Part shown: piece after piece, positions 11,253 through 20,130 of the stretch
Layout of the letters: each line of letters starts with the position of its first letter
Numbering within the stretch: the stretch's first letter is position 1
From: Paenibacillus sp. FSL H7-0326
GTDB taxonomy: Bacteria > Bacillota > Bacilli > Paenibacillales > Paenibacillaceae
NCBI RefSeq assembly: GCF_001955535.1
Contig: NZ_MPVN01000001.1
Span: 1,116,001-1,180,000 of the forward strand
Reading direction: 5' to 3'
Length of the DNA: 64,000 nt
Program-made: the position numbers and the translations under genes
Notes under the pieces: generated by a model
What the model was told of the DNA's origin: nothing
Seen by the model: the letters and a program-made list of their open reading frames with translations, nothing else
The model's database searches: none

Positions 11253-11792
11253 TTGTCTATCAATAGGAATCCACGAGTCATTTGGTTTACAGGGCTATCT
11301 GGATCTGGCAAGACGACACTTGCTTCCCATCTGGAACAAGTTTGGAAGAGAGAAGGAATTCCCTGCTATATGCTGGACGGAGATCAAGTACGCCGCGGTT
11401 TAAACCGAGACCTGGGATTCAGCCCAGAGGACCGTAGAGAGAATTTAAGGCGAATTGCAGAGGTATCTAAGCTATTTCTAGACTCGGGTACCCATATCAT
11501 CGCAGCGTTTATTTCTCCACATGAGCAAGATCGGGAAATGGTGAAGTCCATGTTTGAGCCCGGGGAATTTGTAGAAGTATATGTGAAGTGTTCTGTGGAA
11601 GTCTGTGAACAGCGAGATCCAAAGGGATTATATGAAAAAGCAAGACGTGGCGAAATACCAAATTTCACAGGTATATCTGCCGGTTACGACATACCAAACA
11701 AGCCCGATATCACTATTGATACCGAGCACCAAGAAATTGAGCAGTCCGTCTCCTTACTCGTCACTGCATTACAAAGACATGCGCTTGCTTAA
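11253..11792 (+). CDS. cysC: CysC, adenylylsulfate (APS) kinase
   Basis: A 179-aa APS kinase producing PAPS from APS and ATP. Walker A is GLSGSGKT (residues 14-21), then the APS-binding block DGDQVRRGLNRDLGFSPEDR and the lid region GLYEKARRGEIPNFTGI. The TTG start at 11253 is chosen because AAGGAGAGAAGGGG precedes it and the promoter lies inside the longer ORF. ATP sulfurylase and PAPS reductase, its usual assimilatory partners, are absent nearby. It converges with the lasso operon, whose first gene is a PAPS-dependent sulfotransferase, so a role in supplying PAPS for peptide sulfation is inferred. A housekeeping sulfate-assimilation role is the alternative. Confidence 0.93.
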   Translation: MSINRNPRVIWFTGLSGSGKTTLASHLEQVWKREGIPCYMLDGDQVRRGLNRDLGFSPEDRRENLRRIAEVSKLFLDSGTHIIAAFISPHEQDREMVKSMFEPGEFVEVYVKCSVEVCEQRDPKGLYEKARRGEIPNFTGISAGYDIPNKPDITIDTEHQEIEQSVSLLVTALQRHALA

Positions 11793-11818
11793 TGGTTCCC
11801 CATTGCACCTCTTGACGG

Positions 11819-11844
11819 GAGCATCCTGTACTATAAAGATGCTC
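11819..11844. terminator. Weak hairpin between cysC and the lasso exporter
   Basis: Inverted repeat GAGCATC/GATGCTC with a 12-nt loop, spanning the stop codon of the ABC exporter. There is no clear T tract; a possible shared terminator. Confidence 0.35.
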
Positions 11845-13636
11845 TCGTCTGATAAGACAGCAATTGACCGAAGGCACCCTCTGCATCCGTAGAGAGCCCT
11901 TCATATGCTCCTTGCTGCATCACTTTGCCCCCTTCAAGTACGATGACCTGATCTGCGCCTTGAATGGTAGACAAACGGTGTGCAATGACGACGATCGTCA
12001 TCCGCCCCTGAAGCGCCTTGAGCGCTTCTTGTATAGTAAGTTCATTCTCTCCATCCAGTGCGCTGGTTGCTTCATCTAATATGAGAATCGCTGGCTTACG
12101 TAATATCGCTCTTGCGAGTACAATTCTCTGCCTCTCTCCTCCAGATAGTCGGACTCCCCGATCACCGATGATGGTATCCAGTCCTTGTGGCAAATCTGCA
12201 ACAAAATCAGCGGAGGCAAATCGCAGCGCTTCCCACAGCTCCTCCTCCGTAGCATCTCGCTTCACCAGAAGAAGATTGTCCCGTATCGATGTGTGGAACA
12301 AAAAAGGCTCCTGCGATACATAACTGATCGACTGACGCCAGGCTTGCAGCCTCGATTCCTCCAAAGGCGCTTCATCCAAGTGAATGGTTCCTTTTGTCGG
12401 CTGAATTAACCCCATGAGCAGATCAATAAATGTACTTTTTCCTGCACCTGAACGTCCGACAATAGCCGTCATACCGTTAACCGGGATAAAAGTATTAACT
12501 TGGTGCAGCGCATCTTGTGTTTGTCCTGGATACCGATAGGATACATCCATACAGCGAATCCCTGACTTCAAAGCGATTGGCTTGATATCCGTACTGCTAA
12601 TCGAAGTATTCATGCTGCTTATTTCCAAAGCCTGCTCACATTCTTGCTGCAGCTGCAGCAAGCTCCGGAAAGCAGGAATGAGCGAACCGATATATTCCAG
12701 ACTGGTTTGGATCATGGAGAACCGGGGCCATAATCTGGAGAATATAACGATCATCAACAGCAAATGCTCAGCACGATAAGAAAACAGGTTAAGCGATGCA
12801 TATACAAACAAGGCAATAATAACCGCCGCAGCAATTCTATAAATCAGCTGTGTAGTCGAATTGAGGCGAATATAAGATACCATGTTATGCTCCATTCGCT
12901 TGCACAAGGCTTTAAAGCCTGTTTCATGCTGCTGCTCCAGATTGTTGCTCTTAATATCCTTCATCCCGTTAAAATGCTCCACGATCTCAGACATATATTG
13001 TTGAGACAGATCAGAAGTGTGATCCCCCAAAGCCTTGGCTTTGCGTATAAAAGGCCGGAGGACCATAAACAGAATGACACCGAAGCCTAATACCATCAGA
13101 GTCAATTCGGCAGACAGCCAAAAGGCAAATCCAATCTGGATGACTGTAAATATGACCGATGCCGTAAGCTGAATTAAGACGTTTGTTCCTTGGCTCACAC
13201 GCGCCAGCTCAGAGGTGAGGATATGGTTAAAGTCTGATTTTTTCTTCGTTAAAAAAAGCTCCCATTTGGAATGTATCAATAGTCTGTACGTTTCATATCG
13301 CAAGGTATGTATAAAGTTTTGCTGGATTTGAGAGCTGAGAATGTTCTGATTACGCTGCATTAACGCTTGAACCGTCAAAATGACCACAAAAATGAAAAGT
13401 ACCAGCAGTAGCTGTGATTGCTGCGGTACAAACCCGAGCAGACCAGTGACCCATTGCAGCGGGACTGAATCATTTATACCAGAGTCCAATACATTAATTG
13501 CAGACAGCATGGGAACCAGCATGTAGATACCGAACCCTTCCAATATACTGATGATGACCATAAACAAGATGCTGACGATCAGCTTGGGACCTGTAATAGA
13601 GTACAGTTTCTTTAGGTAGGTTCGAAGTTCAATCAT
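11831..13636 (-). CDS. Lasso-peptide ABC exporter (D protein)
   Basis: A 601-aa fused permease-ATPase exporter. Five or six membrane helices fill residues 1-320, followed by an ATPase domain with Walker A GRSGAGKST, signature LSGGERQR and Walker B ILILDEATSALD. In lasso clusters this protein exports the mature peptide and gives self-immunity. There is no C39 peptidase domain, as expected when a separate B protease is present. The start at MIELRTYLKK is chosen because GGGAG lies 8 nt before it; it overlaps the nucleotidyltransferase gene by 8 bp. It is the last gene of the operon. Confidence 0.9.
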   Translation of the reverse strand: MIELRTYLKKLYSITGPKLIVSILFMVIISILEGFGIYMLVPMLSAINVLDSGINDSVPLQWVTGLLGFVPQQSQLLLVLFIFVVILTVQALMQRNQNILSSQIQQNFIHTLRYETYRLLIHSKWELFLTKKKSDFNHILTSELARVSQGTNVLIQLTASVIFTVIQIGFAFWLSAELTLMVLGFGVILFMVLRPFIRKAKALGDHTSDLSQQYMSEIVEHFNGMKDIKSNNLEQQHETGFKALCKRMEHNMVSYIRLNSTTQLIYRIAAAVIIALFVYASLNLFSYRAEHLLLMIVIFSRLWPRFSMIQTSLEYIGSLIPAFRSLLQLQQECEQALEISSMNTSISSTDIKPIALKSGIRCMDVSYRYPGQTQDALHQVNTFIPVNGMTAIVGRSGAGKSTFIDLLMGLIQPTKGTIHLDEAPLEESRLQAWRQSISYVSQEPFLFHTSIRDNLLLVKRDATEEELWEALRFASADFVADLPQGLDTIIGDRGVRLSGGERQRIVLARAILRKPAILILDEATSALDGENELTIQEALKALQGRMTIVVIAHRLSTIQGADQVIVLEGGKVMQQGAYEGLSTDAEGAFGQLLSYQTRASL

Positions 13637-14813
13637 ATTCATGTCTCCCTTTGAGAACCATGCGCTGCCTGATTCGACGCCACATCCACAAGAAAGGGCG
13701 TAAAGGTATGTATAGAAAATGCAGCTTGCGGGGCAGTGGCAATAATTCAGCATCCATGGGACCCGGATACAGCCTCCCTAGCAGCATGATCATTCGACGT
13801 TTCGGTGATTTGATCTGTTTTAGATAATTTTTTAATGTCTCAGCATCCGTTATCTCACTTTTCTTTATAAGATTAAATGCATAAGAGGCCAATTCTATCG
13901 ATCTTTGACTAGTCGCCAGTTCTTTCATTTCTTTGGATAATGGCGTTCTAATCAATTGAGAGGCTAGGTAGTACGCCTGACCCACAAGGGACTTGCAATC
14001 ATGAATCTCCATGTAATCGTGACTTTGTTGAATTGCACCATTAAATCTAATTATCTTATCAATATCTATCAGCCAGCGTAACCTGAACCAGCCATGTCTT
14101 GCACCATGACTTATTAAATACATAAATAAATCTTCGAATCCAAGGTAATGAACTTTACATCCTGAAATATCCATAGATCGTTTTCTATTCCATAACGTCT
14201 TAAAATCTAATTGATGAGAATTATTATAAGGATTTAAGCTCCAATGAATCTCTATCTGTGTTTCTAATACTGGATGGACGAGAGCAATATGATGATCCTT
14301 CCACTTCCAACTGTTTAAAATGTAAGGAGACTCAAATTTCTTAATGTACCCTATTTCCATAAGTATTCCTAAAGCCTTCTCGACCTTAGAAATATCCACA
14401 AGCATGTCAAGATCTTTTGAGTTACGATGTGCCAAATCTCCATACAATTCATAAGCAAGCACAGGTCCCTTCAGCATCAGAACCTCGATATGATGTTCTT
14501 CAAGAATACGAGCTACTCGCTGCATCTCTGCCGTCAGCTTCATCATATAGAACGTATTGGACATAACGGCATCGCGCAATTGATTCATGATTTCAGCCGG
14601 TACATAATTGCTAATTGTCTGCAGTCTTACATATATAAGTGGATAAACACGGTGATGTAGAATTAGTCTGCTGAATTCATTCCAATCTATGGAGCTAGTA
14701 TCATATCTTTCTTGGATTGCCTCATTCGATACACGATCCTCAGCAAGCAATTCACACATAAATTGAAACTCGATCGTCGTTTCGGCAATAATATCACGGT
14801 TTATGATATTCAT
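13629..14813 (-). CDS. Lasso-associated nucleotidyltransferase family protein (PF14907-like)
   Basis: A 394-aa protein with a nucleotidyltransferase core: LKGPVLAYELYGDLAHRNSKDLDMLV carries the K-G, R-x-S and D-x-D residues of the NTP_transf_5 family. Members recur in Firmicute lasso clusters alongside HPr-like kinases. From memory, the homologue in the pseudomycoidin cluster adds a sugar onto the phosphate placed by the kinase. A similar tail-tailoring role here is inference. It lies 24 bp after B2 and overlaps the exporter gene by 8 bp, so it is certainly cotranscribed. The C-terminal ~50 residues are strongly basic and hydrophobic, possibly membrane-associating. Confidence 0.8.
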   Translation of the reverse strand: MNIINRDIIAETTIEFQFMCELLAEDRVSNEAIQERYDTSSIDWNEFSRLILHHRVYPLIYVRLQTISNYVPAEIMNQLRDAVMSNTFYMMKLTAEMQRVARILEEHHIEVLMLKGPVLAYELYGDLAHRNSKDLDMLVDISKVEKALGILMEIGYIKKFESPYILNSWKWKDHHIALVHPVLETQIEIHWSLNPYNNSHQLDFKTLWNRKRSMDISGCKVHYLGFEDLFMYLISHGARHGWFRLRWLIDIDKIIRFNGAIQQSHDYMEIHDCKSLVGQAYYLASQLIRTPLSKEMKELATSQRSIELASYAFNLIKKSEITDAETLKNYLKQIKSPKRRMIMLLGRLYPGPMDAELLPLPRKLHFLYIPLRPFLWMWRRIRQRMVLKGRHEYD

Positions 14814-14837
14814 TGATTTGATCTCCCTTTGCCTTTG

Positions 14838-15299
14838 CTAAGGTTCAGATGTTCGTTTAGAAAACACTCCAACGACGGTATACTTCTCAATTCCGTCTGC
14901 TCCGGCAACATACAACTGCCCACTTCGAAGCCAAGCATGTGCAACCATCTCTCCACTGTTGCTTCTAGCTACACCCAGATACAGCGTGCTGTCAATTTTT
15001 CTTCGTTCCAGCATGATCATTCCGGCGATACTCGTAACGAGACATTCACTCTTCCAAGGGGTATGTTTCGCTGTCATATGAATGGCCTTGGCAACACTGA
15101 GCCGAATCGGATCCAAGACAGGGCTTCGGTCATAGGCGGATTCATCCTTAACACAATTCAACATCTCGGCTACTTTAGCAAATGGTCTAAGATTCATTAG
15201 TCTGGCATAGGCCAAATAAAAGAAAGCCTCTATGATCAACTTTCTCATGGCAGGCTTTTGCTTCGTAAATGAACGAAATAATAAAGTTTTACTTGACAT
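14838..15299 (-). CDS. Lasso-peptide leader protease (B2, transglutaminase-like)
   Basis: A 153-aa protein of the lasso B2 / microcin J25-McjB C-terminal family. The Cys-His-Asp triad is visible: Cys86 in KSECLVTS, His121 in VAHAWLR and Asp135 in GADGIEKY. It removes the leader peptide after the B1 protein has docked it. The leader recognition domain is a separate gene (15304-15597), as usual in Firmicutes. AAAGGG precedes the ATG by 8 nt. It lies 4 bp after B1. Confidence 0.93.
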   Translation of the reverse strand: MSSKTLLFRSFTKQKPAMRKLIIEAFFYLAYARLMNLRPFAKVAEMLNCVKDESAYDRSPVLDPIRLSVAKAIHMTAKHTPWKSECLVTSIAGMIMLERRKIDSTLYLGVARSNSGEMVAHAWLRSGQLYVAGADGIEKYTVVGVFSKRTSEP

Positions 15300-15303
15300 T
15301 ACA

Positions 15304-15597
15304 CTAATCCCTTTTACTTACAATCAGCCCTTCCTTCAGAAGGGTATTCATAAATTGCTCTACTTGCAGCTGACATGTCGCTTGCTCCACAGAATATTCC
15401 GACGACAGGACAGTGGAAATACCAAATATTGTATTTCCTTCTACAAGAAGCTCCCAAATACGTCCCCCTGTCTGTCCAAGGTTGTAATATTTGCCTGATT
15501 CAATAGACATCATGACTTTGTCCCCGTTCATATCGCTGACGACATAGCCTTTTTGCTGAATGTACACGTCGTTTTGATCGATTGCTTTCATTGTCAT
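15304..15597 (-). CDS. Lasso-peptide B1 / PqqD-like RiPP recognition element
   Basis: A 97-aa PqqD-family protein (winged-helix RRE). It binds the precursor leader and presents it to the B2 protease. The hallmark strands and helices are seen: DVYIQQKGYVVSDMNGDKVMM, then ESGKYYNLGQTGGRIWELL and the C-terminal helix LLKEGLIV. The start overlaps the kinase stop (ATGA), with AAAGGAG 13 nt upstream; an ATG two codons later is possible. Confidence 0.92.
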   Translation of the reverse strand: MTMKAIDQNDVYIQQKGYVVSDMNGDKVMMSIESGKYYNLGQTGGRIWELLVEGNTIFGISTVLSSEYSVEQATCQLQVEQFMNTLLKEGLIVSKRD

Positions 15598-16535
15598 CCG
15601 GGTGTATTCACTCCTTTATCAATTGTCTGCAGCACGGTGTCAACTAGCTGCTCAATCGTCACTTGATCTAACGGTCTATGAAGTCTGTACAGTTGGGTGC
15701 GATTAGCCACTTGTGTAACCTCTTTGAAATGCCACTCCAGCAGCTGCAGTCTTTTGACCAGCGGCAGACGATACGTATGTACTTGGAGCAGGTTAATGCC
15801 TTCAAATGGGCCTACACTATCCAATTGAACTTCAGCACTCCCTGAAGCAACAAGCTCAAACACACCCGCCAACGGCATCTCATCCTGGCTGAAACACTGC
15901 TTCCTTGGAACAGCGTACTTCCATTCATCCTGTATGATCCGGAAAGAAGTGGATTCCATATCTAACATATCGAGACTGTAAGCGTTCAATTTCTGCTGTG
16001 GATATGCTGGGTATACAACGGGGTTACAAGAGCTCATGCTAACAGCAATTACATCATCGCTGATTAGATTGTAGCCTCTATTCACAAGTGCTGCCGATAA
16101 GGTGGATTTTCCTGCACCCGACTCACCCACAAAGGCGTACACCTCACCGTCTATGACTACCGCACTTCCATGCAGGGGTAAAATCTTACGCTGCAGCATA
16201 ACAACGCCCATACAGGTGCCTAGTAAATACAACCTCACTCTTGAAAGATCGTGTAGAGCATAAGGCATGACGGTCACCCGTGTACCTTCCACAACATGAA
16301 AAATACCTACTTCGGGAATTTGAAATAAAAATTGATTCCCTTTAGATTGAAAATTCTTTTGTGCCAGATTCCAGTCATGGCTGAGCAAAGATAAGTCTCC
16401 TATGTGAATAATCACATCGATGTTGGATGTTGCAGTCACCTCTGCTTCAGTCAACTCGGGAAGAGGCAGTGCACTTTGGATGTTCAAGCCAAACGCTGTA
16501 TAAGTGGATACAATAGTACCTTTTGCTTGTGACAT
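15594..16535 (-). CDS. HPr-kinase-like lasso peptide kinase (paeninodin-type)
   Basis: A 313-aa HPr kinase/phosphorylase-like protein. Walker A is GESGAGKST (residues 137-145), preceded by the LHGSAV motif with His122 and followed by the SDD loop (159-161). Relatives in paeninodin-type clusters phosphorylate the side chain of the C-terminal Ser of the precursor; the precursor here also ends in Ser. The start at MSQAKGTIVS is decided by GGAGG five nt before it; two upstream in-frame ATGs lack a site. It follows the precursor gene across a strong inverted repeat. Confidence 0.88.
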   Translation of the reverse strand: MSQAKGTIVSTYTAFGLNIQSALPLPELTEAEVTATSNIDVIIHIGDLSLLSHDWNLAQKNFQSKGNQFLFQIPEVGIFHVVEGTRVTVMPYALHDLSRVRLYLLGTCMGVVMLQRKILPLHGSAVVIDGEVYAFVGESGAGKSTLSAALVNRGYNLISDDVIAVSMSSCNPVVYPAYPQQKLNAYSLDMLDMESTSFRIIQDEWKYAVPRKQCFSQDEMPLAGVFELVASGSAEVQLDSVGPFEGINLLQVHTYRLPLVKRLQLLEWHFKEVTQVANRTQLYRLHRPLDQVTIEQLVDTVLQTIDKGVNTPG

Positions 16536-16590
16536 GAAATCCTCCAATTCCAACATAATAACCACTACTAAATTACAATAGCAATCATGA

Positions 16591-16639
16591 TATAGCTATC
16601 AGCGAAAGACGAGTGAGAATGTTTTCGCTGATAGCTATA
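16591..16639. repeat. Perfect 17-bp inverted repeat between precursor and kinase genes
   Basis: Arms 16591-16607 and 16623-16639 (TATAGCTATCAGCGAAA and its exact complement) enclose a 15-nt loop. There is no T tract on the minus strand, so it is more likely an mRNA-stabilising or processing hairpin, or an attenuator, than a classical terminator. Confidence 0.85.
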
Positions 16640-16680
16640 AGCTGTCAACATACATAAGAATGAATTACCTACTTTATCTG

Positions 16681-16815
16681 TTAGCTTGGATTGTACAAGT
16701 CCCCGTCATGCTCAGAGATCCAGTCAATTTGTCTGTATCCGACACCTTTTTTTGTCTCACTGATCTCAAGGACTTCTAAACTCGGTGTTTGCCATTCTTT
16801 TTTTTCTATATTCAT
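16681..16815 (-). CDS. Lasso peptide precursor (A)
   Basis: A 44-aa precursor, encoded between the cyclase and kinase genes with a near-perfect AAAGGAGGTG eight nt before its ATG. The leader starts MNIEKKEWQTPSLEVLEISE and contains W8-x-x-P11-x-L13, matching the Y/W-x-x-P-x-L motif read by B1. Thr21 stands at -2 if cleavage follows Lys22. The core would then begin KGVGYRQID: Lys1 and Asp9 can close a 9-membered macrolactam. If cut one residue later, Gly1 and Asp8 give the equally standard 8-membered ring. The tail is acidic (SEHDGDLYNPS) and ends in Ser. Two Tyr residues (core 5 and 19) and three Ser/Thr-type hydroxyls are candidate tailoring sites. Confidence 0.92.
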   Translation of the reverse strand: MNIEKKEWQTPSLEVLEISETKKGVGYRQIDWISEHDGDLYNPS

Positions 16816-16862
16816 TCCTCTCACCTCCTTTCCAATTGCTGCACCGCTGCTATAGAATTAAT

Positions 16863-18791
16863 TTAGAATCTTCGCAAAAATCGAAAGACAATTAAACTGT
16901 GCATCAGCATGCGAACCTCTGAATCCCACGCAAGCTCCGGTCTAGGATGCTCCAGCTTTGTGAGTCCTTTTTTTATTTGATCTACATTTAGATATTCAGA
17001 TATCAAAGTGTCCTTACATAAAGCTTGAAGCTCCGCCACCCATTCTTTCCAATGCGGCTTCGTGCGCTGAATCCAATCTGCCGGCTGAATCCCTCTAACA
17101 CTCTGGTTAAGTCTCACATTATCTGGTAAGTAATTCACTGTAGAGCGACGCAGCAATGCGCGATCTCGCCCTTTTTGAACATATTGCTCTAGTGGAACAG
17201 ACAGACAGTAACGAACCACTCTCGGATCATTGGTTGGATCACGTTCAATAAGTCCATACCGCATAGATAGTTTTGTTGCCATTGCCCCATTCTTGTTAGC
17301 CACGGCCAAGTTATTTATATTTTCTTTTCGTGCAGTTAATGCGTTAATATAGACCGTTTCTTTATTCACAACGTATGGCTTCATTTGCCCGTGCATTTCC
17401 ATCTTTCTAGCAAAATCCGGGTGAATTAGTTCGGGTATTTGGACGGTTCCCCCCGAAACCGCACGCTGCCTGTGAAGCATGGGAAATGCCTTTCTCCCGA
17501 TAATCGGCAGCAGCTTTGCTCGCGGTACTTCAGCCAGACGGCTGTATTGCTGAACCTCCCTTGCAAGGTGAACCAGCTTGCCTCTTCGCAATAAATGAGC
17601 GTAGTAGTCTAACGCCGGCCCCCACGAAATGGTGAAATTCCCCATAGCCCCCGTAAGCAGTACGCCTACTCCCTGTTCCTGTGCACGTTCATAAAATCCA
17701 CGAATCCAGAAGGAATTTTCAAAAAATTTGTAGGGCGTCTCCATAATGTCCAGCCAGTCATTCACTTCCGTCAGCGGACTCTTACCAGCAAAATTCATGT
17801 AGTTCTCTCGAATATTCCCTACAAAATTCACGGTGGACTGAATGTAAGGCGTTTCATCTGCAATCAACCGGCTGGACGTCCAATCCTCGAAGCCTGATAC
17901 GGGTACATAGCTGTAAGCATGAAGCTCCTTGCCATCCGCTTTCAGCATCGGTGAAGCGAAGCTCGCAACCGTTCCTGAATCAAGTCCACCACTGAGGGCC
18001 GTGCCTACTTGCTTATATGTTCTGACTCTTGCCCGAACTGCCTGGTCGAACACTTCTCGAAAGGCCTCTTCATATTCTTCATCCGAGTTCAAATACAAAG
18101 GCTCTATTTCTTTAAAATTGCTATATTGACGTAATTCGACCCCCTGCCTGCTTACCTTAATCCAATGTGCAGCCGGAATCTGTCTTACATTACGATACGC
18201 AGTGGCATGAACGTCATACGATTCATACATTCCTCGAATCGCCAGAAATTCGGCCAGCCATTGCTCGTTTAGTTCTTTGTTGAAGTAAGGCATTTGGAAG
18301 ATCGGGTTCATTGAGCTGCAGAATGCAAAATGTATACCATCATCAATATAGTAAAAGGACCTGCGGCCTGACTCATCACGTGCACCGAACAATTGATCCT
18401 TCCTTGAATCCCAAATCATAAATACATAATCACCTAATAAATGCTTAGGAGCTTCTTCTCCCCACTTCACATAAGCTTCCAGTATCAATTGGCTGTCGGA
18501 AATCGTGATTTGCTCTTTAAGAGGGATCTGCAGCTTGTCAAACAGCTCACTGCGATTATCGATAATCGCATCCGCTGTAATGGTGATATCGCGTCTTTCA
18601 TCATAGAGTGGCAGCACTTCATGGACGGACTCCGGGGTCACCCACTGCATATGACAGCTAAAAAACACATGGGCATCGCTCCACGTATGAATACGATCCC
18701 ACTTGTATTTCGTCAAATAGGCTCCTGCGAGGTCCATATCTTCAGGCATAATCGGTTCTCTGCGGGATAAGCATCCCATGATGGCGCTCAT
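16863..18791 (-). CDS. Asparagine-synthase-like lasso cyclase (C protein)
   Basis: A 642-aa homologue of class B asparagine synthetase. An N-terminal glutaminase-like domain (~1-200) lacks the usual N-terminal catalytic Cys2, as is common in lasso cyclases. The C-terminal ATP-pyrophosphatase domain has the PP-loop ALSGGLDSGT (SGGLDS at 267-272). It adenylates the core Asp/Glu side chain and forms the macrolactam with the new N-terminus. It overlaps the upstream sulfotransferase gene by 4 bp and lies 47 bp before the precursor gene. Confidence 0.93.
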   Translation of the reverse strand: MSAIMGCLSRREPIMPEDMDLAGAYLTKYKWDRIHTWSDAHVFFSCHMQWVTPESVHEVLPLYDERRDITITADAIIDNRSELFDKLQIPLKEQITISDSQLILEAYVKWGEEAPKHLLGDYVFMIWDSRKDQLFGARDESGRRSFYYIDDGIHFAFCSSMNPIFQMPYFNKELNEQWLAEFLAIRGMYESYDVHATAYRNVRQIPAAHWIKVSRQGVELRQYSNFKEIEPLYLNSDEEYEEAFREVFDQAVRARVRTYKQVGTALSGGLDSGTVASFASPMLKADGKELHAYSYVPVSGFEDWTSSRLIADETPYIQSTVNFVGNIRENYMNFAGKSPLTEVNDWLDIMETPYKFFENSFWIRGFYERAQEQGVGVLLTGAMGNFTISWGPALDYYAHLLRRGKLVHLAREVQQYSRLAEVPRAKLLPIIGRKAFPMLHRQRAVSGGTVQIPELIHPDFARKMEMHGQMKPYVVNKETVYINALTARKENINNLAVANKNGAMATKLSMRYGLIERDPTNDPRVVRYCLSVPLEQYVQKGRDRALLRRSTVNYLPDNVRLNQSVRGIQPADWIQRTKPHWKEWVAELQALCKDTLISEYLNVDQIKKGLTKLEHPRPELAWDSEVRMLMHSLIVFRFLRRF

Positions 18792-20065
18792 GATTTCCCC
18801 TCCCTTCCAGACAAGTACCCCTGAGCCCAGGATGACAGCCGGTTCCCAAATGGCAGTATGGACTTAATTCGATTAAGCTTGCTCCTAAGCTGGATCAGCT
18901 GCTTCTCCACGTGGTTCTTCTCCATATAGCTCTTCGTTAATCGGTTCTCCAGCAGCCTGACTCTCGTTTCAAGCTGAGCAATCTGGATGGAGGCCTGTCT
19001 GTGATCACTTATCCGATTCCCCTGCATAGCTTCTAATTCTAGATCATCTACAGCTTCAGCAGGCTGTATCCCCGTAAGAATACTGCTTGTGCTCAATTCA
19101 TAGTCCGGCTTCCATATGTAACCGCTCGATTTCAAAAATTGCTGTTCAATCCGCTCCATCGTCGCTTCATCTGGCGAGAGTTCGTACCTAACGCCCGTTA
19201 TCCGTTGTGCTTCTTCCAGTTCTTCAGAGTACCCAAGATCATGAAATATTTGTGCTCCCAGCACTCGGCAATAGGCATCAACCTCATCAGGGCTAAGCTG
19301 ATCCTTCCAAGCGTCAATGGACTGCACATGTGCCTGTGTATGATTCAATAAGAAGGGGTCACCTGCTCCCATACTGTAAAAAAGATCCGCTTTTTCTTCA
19401 CTTACCGGATTGCCGTACTTCTCCATTCCTTCACGGTAAGAAATACCGATAAACTCGCACAGCTTGCGTAATTGTTGTTCAGGCTGCCGCACGAGCTCTT
19501 CATATTGAAGCTTGTAGGAGTAGGCCGATTCTCCCTTAAAATACGTAGCGTAGCGGAACAGCCCCGCTGTAAGGTCGACGATCTTCATACCAGGAATAGG
19601 CTGCTTGAGATCCTCAATCAGTGAAAATGGTTCTCCGCTATATGCATTGACCTTCTTGTAGGATGCAGCTACAGATAACGGGTTACGAAATAATCCAATT
19701 CTTTGCGATTCGGGAAACACGGCATCCAGAAACTCTAGCAATATATAATATCTTGGCGACTTATCTATGATCTTACGTGCGCCATTCTGATTTAATAATC
19801 CCTCATATATCTCCACACCGAAGCTGCGTGCTGCTCTATGAAACAAATCTTCTGAAATAATTCCATTATAGAATTGACGGATAATCCCCGTGCCTCCATA
19901 GGGGCGTACAGGAGCTAGTTGCAAGTCCGCAAGTGAGAGCAAATACCACATCTCTTGTGCGGCGAACACTTCCTCATGGTTCTGCAGCATCACTGTTGTA
20001 AGTGAGCTTCCGCTTCTGGGCGTACACAGCAAAAATACGAGTTGATCATCACGGAAATGCTTCAA
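18788..20065 (-). CDS. PAPS-dependent sulfotransferase with C-terminal coiled coil
   Basis: A 425-aa sulfotransferase. The 5'-phosphosulfate-binding loop is TPRSGSS (residues 15-21) and the 3'-phosphate-binding motif is RNPLSVAAS (127-135). Residues ~350-410 are a predicted coiled coil (QLETRVRLLENRLTKSYMEK), an addition to the usual catalytic domain. The start is TTG at 20063-20065 with AAAGGAG 8 nt upstream. It is the first gene of the lasso operon and overlaps the cyclase, so sulfation of the peptide is the natural inference. The exact acceptor (Tyr, Ser or sugar) cannot be read from sequence. Confidence 0.88.
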   Translation of the reverse strand: MKHFRDDQLVFLLCTPRSGSSLTTVMLQNHEEVFAAQEMWYLLSLADLQLAPVRPYGGTGIIRQFYNGIISEDLFHRAARSFGVEIYEGLLNQNGARKIIDKSPRYYILLEFLDAVFPESQRIGLFRNPLSVAASYKKVNAYSGEPFSLIEDLKQPIPGMKIVDLTAGLFRYATYFKGESAYSYKLQYEELVRQPEQQLRKLCEFIGISYREGMEKYGNPVSEEKADLFYSMGAGDPFLLNHTQAHVQSIDAWKDQLSPDEVDAYCRVLGAQIFHDLGYSEELEEAQRITGVRYELSPDEATMERIEQQFLKSSGYIWKPDYELSTSSILTGIQPAEAVDDLELEAMQGNRISDHRQASIQIAQLETRVRLLENRLTKSYMEKNHVEKQLIQLRSKLNRIKSILPFGNRLSSWAQGYLSGREGKS

Positions 20066-20130
20066 TGCTGCGACTCCTTTCCGACAAATAACTGTACATT
20101 ATTTGTTAATAGTACTTCTATCCTAGATTT

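Noticed and set aside
20066..20130. Search for a second lasso precursor in the operon leader
   Set aside because: No ORF with a leader motif and ribosome site is present; only the sulfotransferase SD.
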